Shown piece by piece: positions 51,961 through 61,621 of a stretch of 64,000 bases of DNA. Under the pieces are notes generated by a model, which was not told the DNA's origin, did no database searches, and saw only the letters and a list, made by a program, of their open reading frames with translations. How positions within the stretch are numbered: position 1 is the first letter of the stretch; the number at the start of each line of letters is the position of its first letter. Origin of the DNA: Chitinophaga terrae (ex Kim and Jung 2007). GTDB lineage: Bacteria; Bacteroidota; Bacteroidia; Chitinophagales; Chitinophagaceae. The stretch is taken from assembly GCF_900107795.1 (NCBI RefSeq), contig NZ_FNRL01000010.1, positions 151,030 through 215,029 of the forward strand. Direction: 5' to 3'. The position numbers and the translations under genes were made by a program.

Positions 51961-52563
51961 TTAAATTTTCCTGAATGAACGTTGCAATTCAATAAACTTC
52001 TCTTTAGGCATCATACCATTAATGGCAATCTCTCCTTCATCTGTGATCCGGATCTCCACTTTATTTTCAATAGTATGCAGGTTATTCTCCAGATGCCGGT
52101 ATCTCTCTGTCTGGAAGAAAATACGCTGGTTGCCGGAGCCCACCCAGGGGCGGTCAAAGCTGGTTAAATCCTTTACATAAGGCCCGTCAATAAAGATATC
52201 GCATAAGTCAATGATGGCTGCTTTATACGGGCAACCGCTGGCTAAAATAGCTTCCCTTGTATAACCGCTAAACAGCATCAACGAAAGTCCTGATGCCTTC
52301 ACCTGCTCCAGGAATGGCAACAATGCAGGCGCCTGGTCCATCGGCTCTCCTCCTAACACCGTAAGCCCCTCAATGCCCGGGGTTTCCCGGAGTATCTGCA
52401 ATAATGCTGATGTATCGGCCACTTTACCTTTCTTCCTGTCCCAGGTGTGAGGCACCATACAGTCGTCACACCTGATAGAGCAACCCTGCACCCAGAGGCA
52501 GGCCCTGAGCCCCGGCCCTTCTACCGCTGTTACCGGGATGAATTCATTTATATATAATTCCAT
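51961..52563 (-). CDS. Radical SAM protein, NrdG-like 4Fe-4S single-cluster type
   Basis: 200 aa. The cluster motif is Cys28-X3-Cys32-X2-Cys35 (QGCSIRCDDC), followed by VLGGEPMDQAPALLPFLE, the GGE motif that binds SAM. The short length resembles the activase of anaerobic ribonucleotide reductase, but no nrdD is nearby. It is the last gene of a five-gene run with a Ycf46-like ATPase, DUF1257-like and DUF2997 proteins, and this pairing has been seen in other bacteria. Its target in this setting is unknown. Confidence 0.9.
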   Translation of the reverse strand: MELYINEFIPVTAVEGPGLRACLWVQGCSIRCDDCMVPHTWDRKKGKVADTSALLQILRETPGIEGLTVLGGEPMDQAPALLPFLEQVKASGLSLMLFSGYTREAILASGCPYKAAIIDLCDIFIDGPYVKDLTSFDRPWVGSGNQRIFFQTERYRHLENNLHTIENKVEIRITDEGEIAINGMMPKEKFIELQRSFRKI

Positions 52564-52664
52564 TTATTTAAAATTCTATGATCCTTCCTTCACTGTTTTC
52601 TTCCCTCCTTCTTTACCCCGGCGAACGGGCTTTAAAACATTTACATGCCTTTTTTATTTTCGGT

Positions 52665-53735
52665 TTAATATTCGACCACTCTTCCCCCTCCTCTTTTTGG
52701 CGCTTCAAAATCCAGGTCCTTCCTTATCCTGTCTACCTGTTCAGCAGTAAGATCTATACGTTTCTGCAGATCGGCGATACCGGTGAAATACCCGCCGGTA
52801 TTGCGTTCAGCAATAATATTTTTGGCAAGGATCCGGTTAACTCCCCGAAGCTGCATCAACTCATCTTCTCCTGCTGTATTAACGTTTATCTTTCCAGCGG
52901 CTCCCCTATCCTCTTGTTCTGCTTCCCGGCGGGGCGGCAGATTATCCTGTGTTTCGTTCACTTCCACCTGTTGGGGTAAGGGCCCTGAAGTGGCGGTACT
53001 AATAGCTTCAAAGGCCCGGTAAAGCGGGTCATTATCCTTCACCCTATTATTACCGGAAATGCTGCTGGAAGAATTAATGAACAGATCCCATCCCTGCCGG
53101 ATACTGCCTACCCAGCCGGTAAAAAAAGTGATTACCACCAGACAAACGCTGAGTACATATAACACGCTTTTCCTGTTATACAAATAGTCTTTCAGGAAAT
53201 CCCGCGCCTGCTGACCCAGCGCACCGTCCAGGGCAGAGCGGTCGAATGATAAGTTATACCTGCCTTTGCCCTTTAATGCAGCTGCTTTACTGGCATAATC
53301 CTGTTGTACGGCTACACTGAATTTATGAAACGCTGCTTCGGGGCTTCCTGAAAGTTGGCCATTGCGGGCATTTTGAAATATATCTTCAAGCCTGGCATCC
53401 TTACGGATTAACTGGTCGGCAGTATTGGTCAACACCTGTTTCAAAATGGTTTCCATTTCCAGGGTATCAATCAACACATCACTTTTTACTGTTACTTCGA
53501 GCAGGTTAGCCTGGAATGTTTGCATGAAAGTCTGATCAGCAGCCTTCTCCTTATTCTCGTAATGATTGAAAGCTACAATAGATCCAAAGTTGATAACGGC
53601 AGTTACCAGGTAGAAAACTGCTATTCTTCTTCTCTTCTTATTAAAAGCAAAAAATGAGGCAGCCAGTGTATTGATAAAGGGCAGCATCCCCACAAAAAAG
53701 CCTATCAATAAGCCTCCTAACCGTTGAATGAACAT
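52665..53735 (-). CDS. Membrane protein with ComEA-like helix-hairpin-helix domain
   Basis: 356 aa. N-terminal hydrophobic helices at about 5-28 and 38-58, a large predicted extracytoplasmic or cytoplasmic helical domain (60-185), a third helix at about 192-212 (SVLYVLSVCLVVITFFTGWVG), then a linker and a HhH pair (about 288-345: INVNTAGEDELMQLRGVNRILAKNIIAER). HhH domains of this kind bind DNA or act as protein modules (ComEA, PulK). It is separated by one base from the DUF2997 gene. Role unknown; perhaps the membrane anchor of the Ycf46 cluster. Confidence 0.8.
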   Translation of the reverse strand: MFIQRLGGLLIGFFVGMLPFINTLAASFFAFNKKRRRIAVFYLVTAVINFGSIVAFNHYENKEKAADQTFMQTFQANLLEVTVKSDVLIDTLEMETILKQVLTNTADQLIRKDARLEDIFQNARNGQLSGSPEAAFHKFSVAVQQDYASKAAALKGKGRYNLSFDRSALDGALGQQARDFLKDYLYNRKSVLYVLSVCLVVITFFTGWVGSIRQGWDLFINSSSSISGNNRVKDNDPLYRAFEAISTATSGPLPQQVEVNETQDNLPPRREAEQEDRGAAGKINVNTAGEDELMQLRGVNRILAKNIIAERNTGGYFTGIADLQKRIDLTAEQVDRIRKDLDFEAPKRGGGRVVEY

Positions 53736-53736
53736 A

Positions 53737-53949
53737 CTATAGCTTATTTGACAGGTTGGTGCTGTCGTCGTTCTTATTTTCCTGTTCGTAGAATTCTGAT
53801 GTCAGGGTTTCGTCGGTGATCATCCCGTCTACCAGTTGTTCTATCAGTTTTTCATAGTCTTTGCAGGACGGTCCTTTTACCCCGTTGATTTCCGCGGTTA
53901 CATTGCCCTCCTTATCTATTGAGATAACCAGTTTGCGTTGTGAAGCCAT
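53737..53949 (-). CDS. DUF2997 protein
   Basis: 70 aa. KLVISIDKEGNVTAEINGVKGPSC then LIEQLVDGMITDETLTSEFYEQ matches DUF2997, a small beta-alpha domain of unknown function that travels with Ycf46/Ycf35-type genes. The single Cys (GPSC) is conserved in the family. Its ATG shares one base with the stop of the upstream gene (TAATG). Confidence 0.8.
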   Translation of the reverse strand: MASQRKLVISIDKEGNVTAEINGVKGPSCKDYEKLIEQLVDGMITDETLTSEFYEQENKNDDSTNLSNKL

Positions 53950-54383
53950 TACCCGTTCAAATTAAAGGTTAACACGATAGCCTGGTTCTTCTGCACAGTT
54001 TCCTGTTCCAGCGCCAGTCCTTTTTCTTCTGCCTTTGCTTTAACAGCATTGTAGATGTAATCCTGCAACATCCCGCGGTATTCCGATTCAATTTCCTTGG
54101 CCATTTCATCTACAGCCTTGCTCCAGTTAAAGCTGGAGTACCGGATGTCGTAGCATCCATCTTTACTCATTTCAAACTCTAACCGGTAGCTGTCTACCTT
54201 TACTTCAAAATCCTCATTGGTACTGTTAATCTCTATATTGTACAGCTTTTGCAGGGTTTTGACCACCAGCTCCCTGCTGGTCATTTTTGTTGAAACAGTA
54301 AATACTTTCTTCTGCGGACGGGGAGGTCTGGGCTTGGGCCTTGCAATCTTGATACGTGGCGTTACGCGATATCTTACACTCAT
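53949..54383 (-). CDS. DUF1257/Ycf35-like protein
   Basis: 144 aa from ATG 54383, 11 bases after the ATPase stop; a longer frame from 54434 would overlap the ATPase by 41 bases. A Pro/Lys/Arg-rich start (RPKPRPPRPQKK) is followed by SYRLEFEMSKDGCYDIRYSS and a helical C-terminus (MLQDYIYNAVKAKAEEKGL). The place between Ycf46-like and DUF2997 genes and the YDIRY/C-terminal helix pattern fit DUF1257 (Ycf35 of plastids and cyanobacteria), but similarity is weak by eye. Confidence 0.6.
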   Translation of the reverse strand: MSVRYRVTPRIKIARPKPRPPRPQKKVFTVSTKMTSRELVVKTLQKLYNIEINSTNEDFEVKVDSYRLEFEMSKDGCYDIRYSSFNWSKAVDEMAKEIESEYRGMLQDYIYNAVKAKAEEKGLALEQETVQKNQAIVLTFNLNG

Positions 54384-54393
54384 AGAATATAGT

Positions 54394-56034
54394 TTAGAAT
54401 TCAATACTTCTTCCACCCCGTGAAGCCTCTTCATCCGGCTTCTTAGGGTCGTTATTTACGGCCTGCCCATTGGAGGCCTTATGATTAATGGACGTGGCTG
54501 ATACGGCCCTTACATTCGCCCATTCCCTGATCGCGCGGATCTTTTCTGACTGCGTCACTACCAGCGGAACAGTGTTTTCAATAGCCGTGATAAAATCGTC
54601 TATCGTGATAGCGCGGTTTTCGGAAAAGGCTTCAAACAGGCCGCTGATCACTACCTGTTCTATTTCCGCGCCGGTGAAGCCTTCTGTTCTTTCGACCAGT
54701 GGATCAATAAAACTATCGTCCAGTTTCAGGTTGCCGATAACGTCGGGATGGGTCAGTCTTTTTTTCAGGTGAATATCGATAATGATCTTTCTTTCCGCGC
54801 GGGTTGGGAGATCCACGAAGAATATCTCATCAAAACGTCCTTTACGCATCAGTTCAGGCGGCAGGAAATCGATGTTATTGGCGGTAGCTACCACGAATAC
54901 GAACTTCTCTTTCTCCTGCATCCAGGTGAGGAAAGTTCCGAACAGGCGGGTTGCCGTTCCACTATCCCCCGACGAACCAACACCGGAAAATGCTTTCTCT
55001 ATTTCATCTATCCACAGTACGCAGGGGGCCATTGATTCGGCCGTCTGGATCACGGTGCGCATATTGCGTTCGCTGCTGCCCACAAGACCGCTGAAAACAG
55101 CGCCCATGTCGAGCCTCAGGAGCGGCACATTCCATGAAGTGCTCACGGTTTTAGCTGTCAAACTTTTACCGCAACCGGGCAAACCGGTGATCAATACGCC
55201 GCGGGGCGCAGGTATGTTATATTTACGGGCCTGTTCAGACCAGCTTTGAGCGCGTTTTTCCAGCCATTTCTTCAGGTTTTCGAGCCCGCCTATATCTTCC
55301 ATCTTCAGCTTCGGCATGCTGAATTCCAGCAAGCCGTTGCGGTGAATGATCTGTTTCTTTTCTTCGGCTATGGTGCTGACATCAGTGGCATTCAACACGC
55401 CGTCGTTCACCATCGACAGCGCGAAAGCATTCTCCGCTTCGTTGAGGGTTAGCCCGCAGGCCGCCTCACATAAACGGGCAATAGTATTGTTGGAATCGAT
55501 ATCGAAACGCAGGCGTTGATTCTGGCGGTTCTGTTCCACCAGCTTTACCAGCACTTGCTGTATCTCTTCTGCTGTTGGCAAAGCGAATTCCTTGATCAGG
55601 ATCTCTTTTTGTAAAGCGTCCGGTATAAATTTATCATGACCTGTAATGATCACCGTCTTTAACCAATCGCCTTCCTTGATGCGCCAAACCAGGTCTTTCA
55701 GTTTGCGGATAACATTCTGTTCGCAGTTCGGCAAAGCCAATTGAGCGTACAGGTCTTTCAGGATAAGGATGCCGTCCTCCTCCAGTTCATCTGCAAACTC
55801 CAGGGCTCTCATGGGAGTTTTAATATCTCCTTTCTCCACCCTGTTATTCTTGGAGAAGCCGTCCACTACTGTCCATTCCCATACGGGCCTGGGTTTCGAG
55901 AACAGGGAAGTATCTTGTATCATTGCTTTTACAGTATCAACAAACCGCTTTTCTTCCCAGGTTACAACATAGATGATAGGGAAACGCGCTTTAATCAAGG
56001 CCGCAAGTTCTTTAGTAAAATCAGTAGCAGGCAT
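54394..56034 (-). CDS. Ycf46-like AAA+ ATPase
   Basis: 546 aa. N-terminal domain (1-235: [21 protein letters not shown], degenerate P-loop-like fold with GILILKDLY) and a C-terminal AAA+ module: Walker A GLPGCGKS (284-291), Walker [11 protein letters not shown] (340-349), sensor 1 in VATANNID, Arg finger region [11 protein letters not shown], and the lid with [12 protein letters not shown]. This is the layout of Ycf46, an ATPase linked to carbon-uptake regulation in cyanobacteria. A C-terminal disordered tail (about 510-546) is present. It heads the five-gene run and probably acts on its small partners. Confidence 0.92.
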   Translation of the reverse strand: MPATDFTKELAALIKARFPIIYVVTWEEKRFVDTVKAMIQDTSLFSKPRPVWEWTVVDGFSKNNRVEKGDIKTPMRALEFADELEEDGILILKDLYAQLALPNCEQNVIRKLKDLVWRIKEGDWLKTVIITGHDKFIPDALQKEILIKEFALPTAEEIQQVLVKLVEQNRQNQRLRFDIDSNNTIARLCEAACGLTLNEAENAFALSMVNDGVLNATDVSTIAEEKKQIIHRNGLLEFSMPKLKMEDIGGLENLKKWLEKRAQSWSEQARKYNIPAPRGVLITGLPGCGKSLTAKTVSTSWNVPLLRLDMGAVFSGLVGSSERNMRTVIQTAESMAPCVLWIDEIEKAFSGVGSSGDSGTATRLFGTFLTWMQEKEKFVFVVATANNIDFLPPELMRKGRFDEIFFVDLPTRAERKIIIDIHLKKRLTHPDVIGNLKLDDSFIDPLVERTEGFTGAEIEQVVISGLFEAFSENRAITIDDFITAIENTVPLVVTQSEKIRAIREWANVRAVSATSINHKASNGQAVNNDPKKPDEEASRGGRSIEF

Positions 56035-56257
56035 AATCGGTTTTATTATTCACTCCGGGCATTCTGGCGACAGGTATTTATTTCACCTTAAAAGCTCACA
56101 GGAAATCAGGGTAAATATATATTAATTTTTCTGCAATTTAAATGAAAGGGTATTGTCTCCCGGTGTTAACTTAATTGCAAGAAAAGTTTTCCCGATATGC
56201 TAACATGCAACCTGGATCATCAACGGCCCCGGGCCTCTTTATAAACCGTCTTTCTTT

Positions 56258-57220
56258 TCATTCCTTATAACAACCGTAGGCTGTCTCAAATCCGGATAGA
56301 TCGCATTCCAGCGACGTACGGTCCCAGTTCCCGGTATTTGCCGCTGCTTCATAGGTAGATTGCATAAAATCCAGCAAGGTTTGTTCAGGGTTTGCGGATC
56401 GCTGAACTACTTCATAAGGCAGGAGGAATTCGCCCAGATCCTTGCTCCATTGAGCTTCGGAGGGCTGTACGGGTTGCCGGCTGAAATCTTCAGGACCGGG
56501 ATAAGCATAAGCATAGAAAACCGGATGGGGGAATTGATCGCTGCCTGGCCAGAAGCCGCAGGAGCTCACTTCTTTTGAATAGGCTTCCTGCATCACTCTT
56601 GCCGGCATATTCGGAGCCTGCCCGGGATGTACAGGTGCATTTCTGCCCGAAAAACGGGTAACCGCCAGGTCAAACGCTCCCCAGAAGAAATGAACAGGGC
56701 TTACCTTCCCCGTGAAATGCGCCCTGAAACGGGTGAATACATTATGGATCTTTACGATCGCCTCCCAGAAATTGCGCATCCGGGCTGCGTCGTACGACTG
56801 ATGGATCGTGTCTTTGTCGAACGGTATTGCATTCTCAATTTCGCTGGGTACCGGGTGAATAGCTACATCAATATCCAATGCTTTCAATTGCCTGAAAACC
56901 TCCTTATAGAAATCGGCCACCGTCATTGGTTTTAACTGAACCTGCGCTTTATTCCCGGCGCTTGTCTGGATATTGAGTTCATGGTGAATAAAATCGAATT
57001 CTATCCTGAATAATCCATCCTGGTAGGGCATACTGTCTGTACTTAATCCCCAGGGCGTTACATACAGCGTTACATGCCAGGAATGATTCAACCAGGGCAT
57101 TTTTCTTAACCTGATCTTGCCAACGATCTGGGTCCACAGATGTACGGTAGCCAGTGTATCTTTCCAGTTATCATATTGTAATTCCGGCCAGGGTCCTTGT
57201 TTCGGCATACTTATCTTCAT
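56258..57220 (-). CDS. DUF5996 family protein
   Basis: 320 aa from ATG 57220 (MKISMPKQGPWPELQYDNWK), the family start; the frame extends further upstream but would overlap the divergent gene. Features of DUF5996: WKDTLATVHLWTQIVGKIRL, HSWHVTLYVTPWGLSTDSMP, FFWGAFDLAVTRFSGR and FWPGSDQFPHPVFYAYAYP. No function is known; it is soluble and probably cytosolic, His/Trp-rich. Not connected to the Ycf46 cluster beyond location. Confidence 0.88.
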   Translation of the reverse strand: MKISMPKQGPWPELQYDNWKDTLATVHLWTQIVGKIRLRKMPWLNHSWHVTLYVTPWGLSTDSMPYQDGLFRIEFDFIHHELNIQTSAGNKAQVQLKPMTVADFYKEVFRQLKALDIDVAIHPVPSEIENAIPFDKDTIHQSYDAARMRNFWEAIVKIHNVFTRFRAHFTGKVSPVHFFWGAFDLAVTRFSGRNAPVHPGQAPNMPARVMQEAYSKEVSSCGFWPGSDQFPHPVFYAYAYPGPEDFSRQPVQPSEAQWSKDLGEFLLPYEVVQRSANPEQTLLDFMQSTYEAAANTGNWDRTSLECDLSGFETAYGCYKE

Positions 57221-57308
57221 AGCAGTAACATTTGCATAGATTAACAAAAAAGAAGAAGAATAGGTTGCCAGGGTTTTGTAAATTCGTCGGAACTCTTTGT
57301 TGCCTGTC

Positions 57309-58718
57309 ATGAAATTTATTTCCCATACCCTTTTGCTGATCATAATAGCGGGGTTGCTGTTTGCATGTAACTCAAATCGCGGATCCCAATTCAATATCTG
57401 GAAAGAAGATAATACTGGCCCCCAACTGTTTGTAATATGGGAAAACAATAAAGCAGGATTTATAGATAAGGATGGAAAAATAGTTATTGCTCCTCGCTTT
57501 TACGCCGCGAATGATTTTTCTGAAGGTTTGGCGAACGTAAGAGAGCATGGTTATTATGGGTATATCAACAGCGACGGTAAATATGAAATTCCGCCGGTCT
57601 TTGAATTTGCGGAGCCGTTTCACAATGGTATGGCGGTAGCGTACAAGGGCGACAAAGGCTATTATATTCAGCGTGATGGCAAGGTAGCATTTAAAAGGCC
57701 ATTCACAGACCCTCAACCTTTTGACCAGTATGGTTGTGCGATCATAGGCAGTGCAAAGCGCCTGCAAGGGATGATAGATCTTTCCGGCCGCCTGGTATTG
57801 GATACCTTGTATGAACGCATCTACCCAAATAATAACAGGTTTATTGTTGAAACCGGAAGGCTGACAGGGCTGGCTGATCCTACGGGAAGGTTTATCGTGC
57901 CATTGGGCCGCTACGCCGCCATCTCGGCGTTGGACGACAATTACTATGAAGTAATGACTGAAGATGGCAAATCGTCGGTGATCGATGCAAACGGGAAACA
58001 GCACTTTGGCGCGGGCCGTTACCAGGATGAGAAGACCCTGCCACCCGTGCTGGAGTCTTATGATCCCAATGGTTTTACAGGAGGTATATTAAGAGGAACA
58101 ATTAAAGGTAAACTGGCCCTGGTTGATACTACCGGGAGAATTATCTGGCGGGACAGCTCCCTGCCCCGGTGTACTCCTGTCAATATAGATTACCAGGGCG
58201 GGTCTTACATGTATGTTCAGCCTAAGGACGGCAGAAGGGATATTCCAGGTGATACGTCCAGGCCCATCGTACAACCCAATGTACCCCGCCAGCAGCTTAG
58301 TATAGTCATTGACGTGAGTAAAAAGGATACATTCCTGCAAGTGTACCAGGGTTATAATGTATATGTATTTAATACTACGGGGGAGCCTGTGAAGTTCTCA
58401 TTGCAGGATTACTGTCTTTATTGCACCATGCAGGCCCTGAATTCCGCCAACGAGTGGAAGGATATAGAAAATATTCCTTCCAGCTCGTGTGGTAATAGCT
58501 ACGGTAGTACTTTCCTTCCACCAAATGAATATTGGCTGCTCAAATGCCCTGTATATGAAGGGAGTATCAAAACAAAGCTGAGGCTTGCGCTAAAGGTCAA
58601 TTATGCTGCGCCGCCGGTGTATAGCAATGCGATTGAAGGAAGTGTAAACCCTGCGCAATTCTGGCGTAAAAAGTTTTATTTTTCAGGAAATATTATGGAC
58701 CCGTATGAAGAAAGGTAA
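57309..58718 (+). CDS. WG-repeat lipoprotein
   Basis: 469 aa from ATG 57309. Lipobox GLLFAC with Cys20. WG repeats: NKAGFIDKDGKIVIAPRFYA, YYGYINSDGKYEIPPVFEFA, KGYYIQRDGKVAF and more to about residue 270. The C-terminal part (about 310-469: YVFNTTGEPVKFSLQDYCLY) is a separate beta-rich domain with several Cys residues. WG repeats are thought to mediate protein or membrane contact; function unknown. Divergent from the DUF5996 gene. Confidence 0.9.
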   Translation: MKFISHTLLLIIIAGLLFACNSNRGSQFNIWKEDNTGPQLFVIWENNKAGFIDKDGKIVIAPRFYAANDFSEGLANVREHGYYGYINSDGKYEIPPVFEFAEPFHNGMAVAYKGDKGYYIQRDGKVAFKRPFTDPQPFDQYGCAIIGSAKRLQGMIDLSGRLVLDTLYERIYPNNNRFIVETGRLTGLADPTGRFIVPLGRYAAISALDDNYYEVMTEDGKSSVIDANGKQHFGAGRYQDEKTLPPVLESYDPNGFTGGILRGTIKGKLALVDTTGRIIWRDSSLPRCTPVNIDYQGGSYMYVQPKDGRRDIPGDTSRPIVQPNVPRQQLSIVIDVSKKDTFLQVYQGYNVYVFNTTGEPVKFSLQDYCLYCTMQALNSANEWKDIENIPSSSCGNSYGSTFLPPNEYWLLKCPVYEGSIKTKLRLALKVNYAAPPVYSNAIEGSVNPAQFWRKKFYFSGNIMDPYEER

Positions 58719-58757
58719 GCAGGCTTCATAACAATGGCGCTATGTTTGGCATGCAAA

Positions 58758-59192
58758 CTATTGGCAAATCTTTGCCAGGAGCCGGTTCAGCGTTTCAGCT
58801 TCTTCCTCGTCCAATACAGCATATACTTCGTCGACCTTCTCCAGGTTTTCGGCAATTTCATATAGCAATGCCGTGCCTGTAGGGGTAAGACTAACATCTA
58901 TCAGCCGTTTGTCGCTGGCGTTTATTTTTTTCTCCACGAGGTTCTTTATTACCAGTCGGTCTACCAACCTGGATACGCCGGCGCTTTTTTCCACCATTTT
59001 GTTAAGGATCTCAGATGTAGAAAGGGGTCTTTCTGCTTCAGCAATAATTTTCAAAACATTGTACTGCTGGGAAGTCAGGCCATAGGCTTCGAAGAAGCGT
59101 TGCCAATGCTCGGTTACCCAGTTAAATGTTTTTACCAGATTGAGTGCAAGTTGCCTGCGTAGTGGTAATTCTTCGATTTGTAGCTTGTTCAT
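58758..59192 (-). CDS. MarR-family transcriptional regulator
   Basis: 144 aa. Winged helix with LTSQQYNVLKIIAEAERPLSTSEILNKMV, SAGVSRLVDRLVIKNLV and ASDKRLIDVSLTPTGTALL, typical of the SarZ/SlyA-like group. A single Cys stands at the C-terminus (LAKICQ). Its own target is not apparent; upstream a TGAC-N6-GTCA repeat near 59238 could be an operator. Confidence 0.92.
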   Translation of the reverse strand: MNKLQIEELPLRRQLALNLVKTFNWVTEHWQRFFEAYGLTSQQYNVLKIIAEAERPLSTSEILNKMVEKSAGVSRLVDRLVIKNLVEKKINASDKRLIDVSLTPTGTALLYEIAENLEKVDEVYAVLDEEEAETLNRLLAKICQ

Positions 59193-59493
59193 AAATGCTA
59201 AAATTCCCCTGCTGGCATTAGTTTGGGTTAATTGACCAGCCAGTCAGGATGCCTCTTTTGGTATATAGACGCCTTAAAAGCGAACCTCCCCCCATTGGAG
59301 TTAGGTATAAAATTCTGTTATCGGCCCTGGAAGTGAGCGGGAAAGCACAGCTTAAAGCAGATTCAAACCGGCCATTGGCACGGTGATACAGGCATTCCGG
59401 TTTTTGTATGCAGGTTATGATATTCTTTCATCTATTGCTAAAAATTTCCGGGAAAAGGCAATCGATGTCTGGTAGTTGATTGAGTTAATTTCA
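59193..59493. other. Intergenic region
   Basis: About 300 bases without a gene. Near 59366-59403 AAACCGG and CCGGTTT lie inverted about 21 bases apart, with T5 following, a possible terminator-like hairpin. The promoter of the MarR gene must lie at the left part. Confidence 0.4.
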
Positions 59494-60594
59494 CTATTTA
59501 CCCGCGGGAACTTTTTCCGCTTGCAACCTGCGGGTAAGCCTTTTTGTGAGCCAGGCTCTCACAGGCTCGTCGTAAAACTTCAGCGCGATATATCCCAACA
59601 GGCAGGAGGCGATAAAGATGCCGGCAGCGACAGTATACATGCTTGTTTTATCCGGCTTGGCAACATTCAGGTAATTCCCGAAGATCCACACCAGCCAGAT
59701 ATGTGTCATATACAAGGGGTAAGATAATCTTCCTATAAAAACGCAGCAGGCCTTTATCCATCCATGCACCATGGCCCCTGCACCCAGCGCCAGCAGCAAT
59801 GGGAACACGAATAACACGATAAACATCTCCGTTATCCAATCGTTGTTCCGGTGTGGGAATATAAAAACGCCCAGCAACAACGCGGCAATCAAGAGGAAAT
59901 TTATCCTGTGCCGGATGATCAGCCCAAACCGGTATACCACCAGGCCAGCAAGAAAAGAACAGCTTACCCTGGCAAAACCATCATAGAATGTTGGAGCGTC
60001 CCAACCTGTAATGATCCATCCCCTGTATTGCGCTACCCATGAAAGCCAGATGGCAGATACGATGAAAAAGCCGGTCAGCCAGCGTTTAGGAAGCTTCAGC
60101 AGCACCAGCACATAGAAGATGTTAATGATATACTCCTGGAATAAAGACCAGGCGGGAGTATTGAGCGGGAACAGCCCACCGCCGCGGCCGGGCAGTATAG
60201 GTGAAGGCAGCATCAACAATGAACAGAGAAAAGCCGCCGTTGTTTTTATCCAACCGGCTTCAGTGACAGCGTTGGAAAAGGGATCGTAAATAAAGCCCAG
60301 CAATCCTATCACGCTCCCCCAGATCACCATGGGGTGCAGCCTGATCAAACGGTTCAGGAAGAACTGCCTGGCCCCTAGCTTTATTGCCCGTTCGTCGTAT
60401 GCATAGCCGATCACGAAGCCGGAAAGGCAAAAGAAGAAGTCTACCGCCAGGTAACCGTGGCCGATAGGGCTTAACGTATAATCGGGAGTAATAAACTCGT
60501 ATAAATGAAATACGACAATTGAGAGTGCCGCAAGTCCTCTTAAGCCATCCAGGGCTTCAAAATGAGGCCGCGACTGTAACAGATGCTGATCCAT
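59494..60594 (-). CDS. Acyltransferase family 3 membrane protein
   Basis: 366 aa from ATG 60594; a TTG at 60633 is less likely. About ten membrane helices. Conserved start FEALDGLRGLAALSIVVFHLYEF with the catalytic His, and the family patterns FFFCLSGFVIGYAYDER and FFLNRLIRLHPM. OafA/NodX-type proteins transfer acetyl or other acyl groups to sugars at the membrane. No polysaccharide genes are adjacent, so the acceptor is unknown. Confidence 0.93.
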   Translation of the reverse strand: MDQHLLQSRPHFEALDGLRGLAALSIVVFHLYEFITPDYTLSPIGHGYLAVDFFFCLSGFVIGYAYDERAIKLGARQFFLNRLIRLHPMVIWGSVIGLLGFIYDPFSNAVTEAGWIKTTAAFLCSLLMLPSPILPGRGGGLFPLNTPAWSLFQEYIINIFYVLVLLKLPKRWLTGFFIVSAIWLSWVAQYRGWIITGWDAPTFYDGFARVSCSFLAGLVVYRFGLIIRHRINFLLIAALLLGVFIFPHRNNDWITEMFIVLFVFPLLLALGAGAMVHGWIKACCVFIGRLSYPLYMTHIWLVWIFGNYLNVAKPDKTSMYTVAAGIFIASCLLGYIALKFYDEPVRAWLTKRLTRRLQAEKVPAGK

Positions 60595-60715
60595 AACGCA
60601 GATTTTCGACGCTGATCCGATTAAAATAATCAACGAAGCGCAAGAAATGAAACAAGGGTTACAATAGCAGTACTATATGTGAAAATGATATCAGTTCTCA
60701 GGCAACGGGCGTCGC

Positions 60716-60743
60716 CTCTTTCCGGCCGGCCGGCTGGAAAGAG
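60716..60743. repeat. Strong GC hairpin between divergent genes
   Basis: CTCTTTCC (60716-60723) and GGAAAGAG (60736-60743) with GCC/GGC inside give a stem of about 12 pairs around a four-base loop. No T-run follows, so it is not a plain terminator. Confidence 0.6.
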
Positions 60744-60835
60744 TGTATGGCGGTTCCCAATTTGTTCAAACTATATCGCCGGGTAAATTGAGCCGCCAGG
60801 GTTATAAAAGAAAAATCCCTATGTTTGCCGGTAAG

Positions 60836-61543
60836 ATGGAAGACTTATTTCAATCGTTGGTCGCTTTGCCATTTCCATTGTTGTTCCTGGTTATAATTGC
60901 AGAAAACCTCGTTGTTTTCTTAATACCTGTAGCATTGGGTTATCGAATCAGGCGCGCTTATGGCATGGAGCCGCACCGGGTTAGCCGGCAGGAATGGCAA
61001 CTGGCGCTGTTGACAGTGCTGATCAATTCTCTCATCACCTATGCAGGCGCCTGGGCATGGAAACATCAACTGATCCATATTACTTTCGGATGGAGCTGGC
61101 GCTCTTTTGCAGATGTGCTGATCCTGTTACTGGCGATGGATCTTTTAATGTATATCTTCCATTACGCCATACATCATACAGTATTATACAGGTATATACA
61201 CGGCATGCACCACGAGGCGGTAGATCCCACGCCTATCGACCTGTTTATACTGCACCCTATAGAAACCATTGGTTTTGGTATGCTATGGCTGGTACTGCTG
61301 GTTGCAGGAGATTTCAATATCTGGGGAATTATTGTTTACCTGGCCCTGAATATCGTTTCCGGGATAGTGGGACACCTGGGTTTTGAACCATTGAGAGTGG
61401 ATACTTCAACAGGCAGGATCGCAGCCAAATGGTTGGGCACCTCCGCTTTTCATCACCGGCATCATCAAGACATAACGGCCAATTTCGGGTTCTATACCAG
61501 TATCTGGGACCGGGTATTCGGAACCTATAAAGAAGGGTTGTAA
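60836..61543 (+). CDS. Sterol desaturase-family protein
   Basis: 235 aa from ATG 60836. The upstream ATG at 60821 lies in a -7 box (TATGTTTG, 60820-60827), so the shorter start is preferred. Membrane protein with about four helices and complete His clusters: HYAIHHTVLYRYIHGMHHE and AFHHRHHQ. Likely hydroxylates a lipid or carotenoid; substrate unknown. It is the second such gene in the window and is shorter than that at 39.8 kb. Confidence 0.88.
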   Translation: MEDLFQSLVALPFPLLFLVIIAENLVVFLIPVALGYRIRRAYGMEPHRVSRQEWQLALLTVLINSLITYAGAWAWKHQLIHITFGWSWRSFADVLILLLAMDLLMYIFHYAIHHTVLYRYIHGMHHEAVDPTPIDLFILHPIETIGFGMLWLVLLVAGDFNIWGIIVYLALNIVSGIVGHLGFEPLRVDTSTGRIAAKWLGTSAFHHRHHQDITANFGFYTSIWDRVFGTYKEGL

Positions 61544-61621
61544 GTAACCCCGGTAGCGTTTTAGCCGGGTACCTTCCATACCAAACACCACGAATTGTTT
61601 TTTGTACGCCGGGCCTTCGGT

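Noticed and set aside
54384..54434. Longer start for the DUF1257-like protein
   Set aside because: It would overlap the ATPase gene by 41 bases, whereas ATG 54383 follows the ATPase stop by 11 bases.
57221..57448. N-terminal extension of the DUF5996 protein
   Set aside because: The extra 76 residues overlap the divergent WG-repeat gene and contain no family sequence; the known start MKISMPKQGPWPELQY is at 57220.
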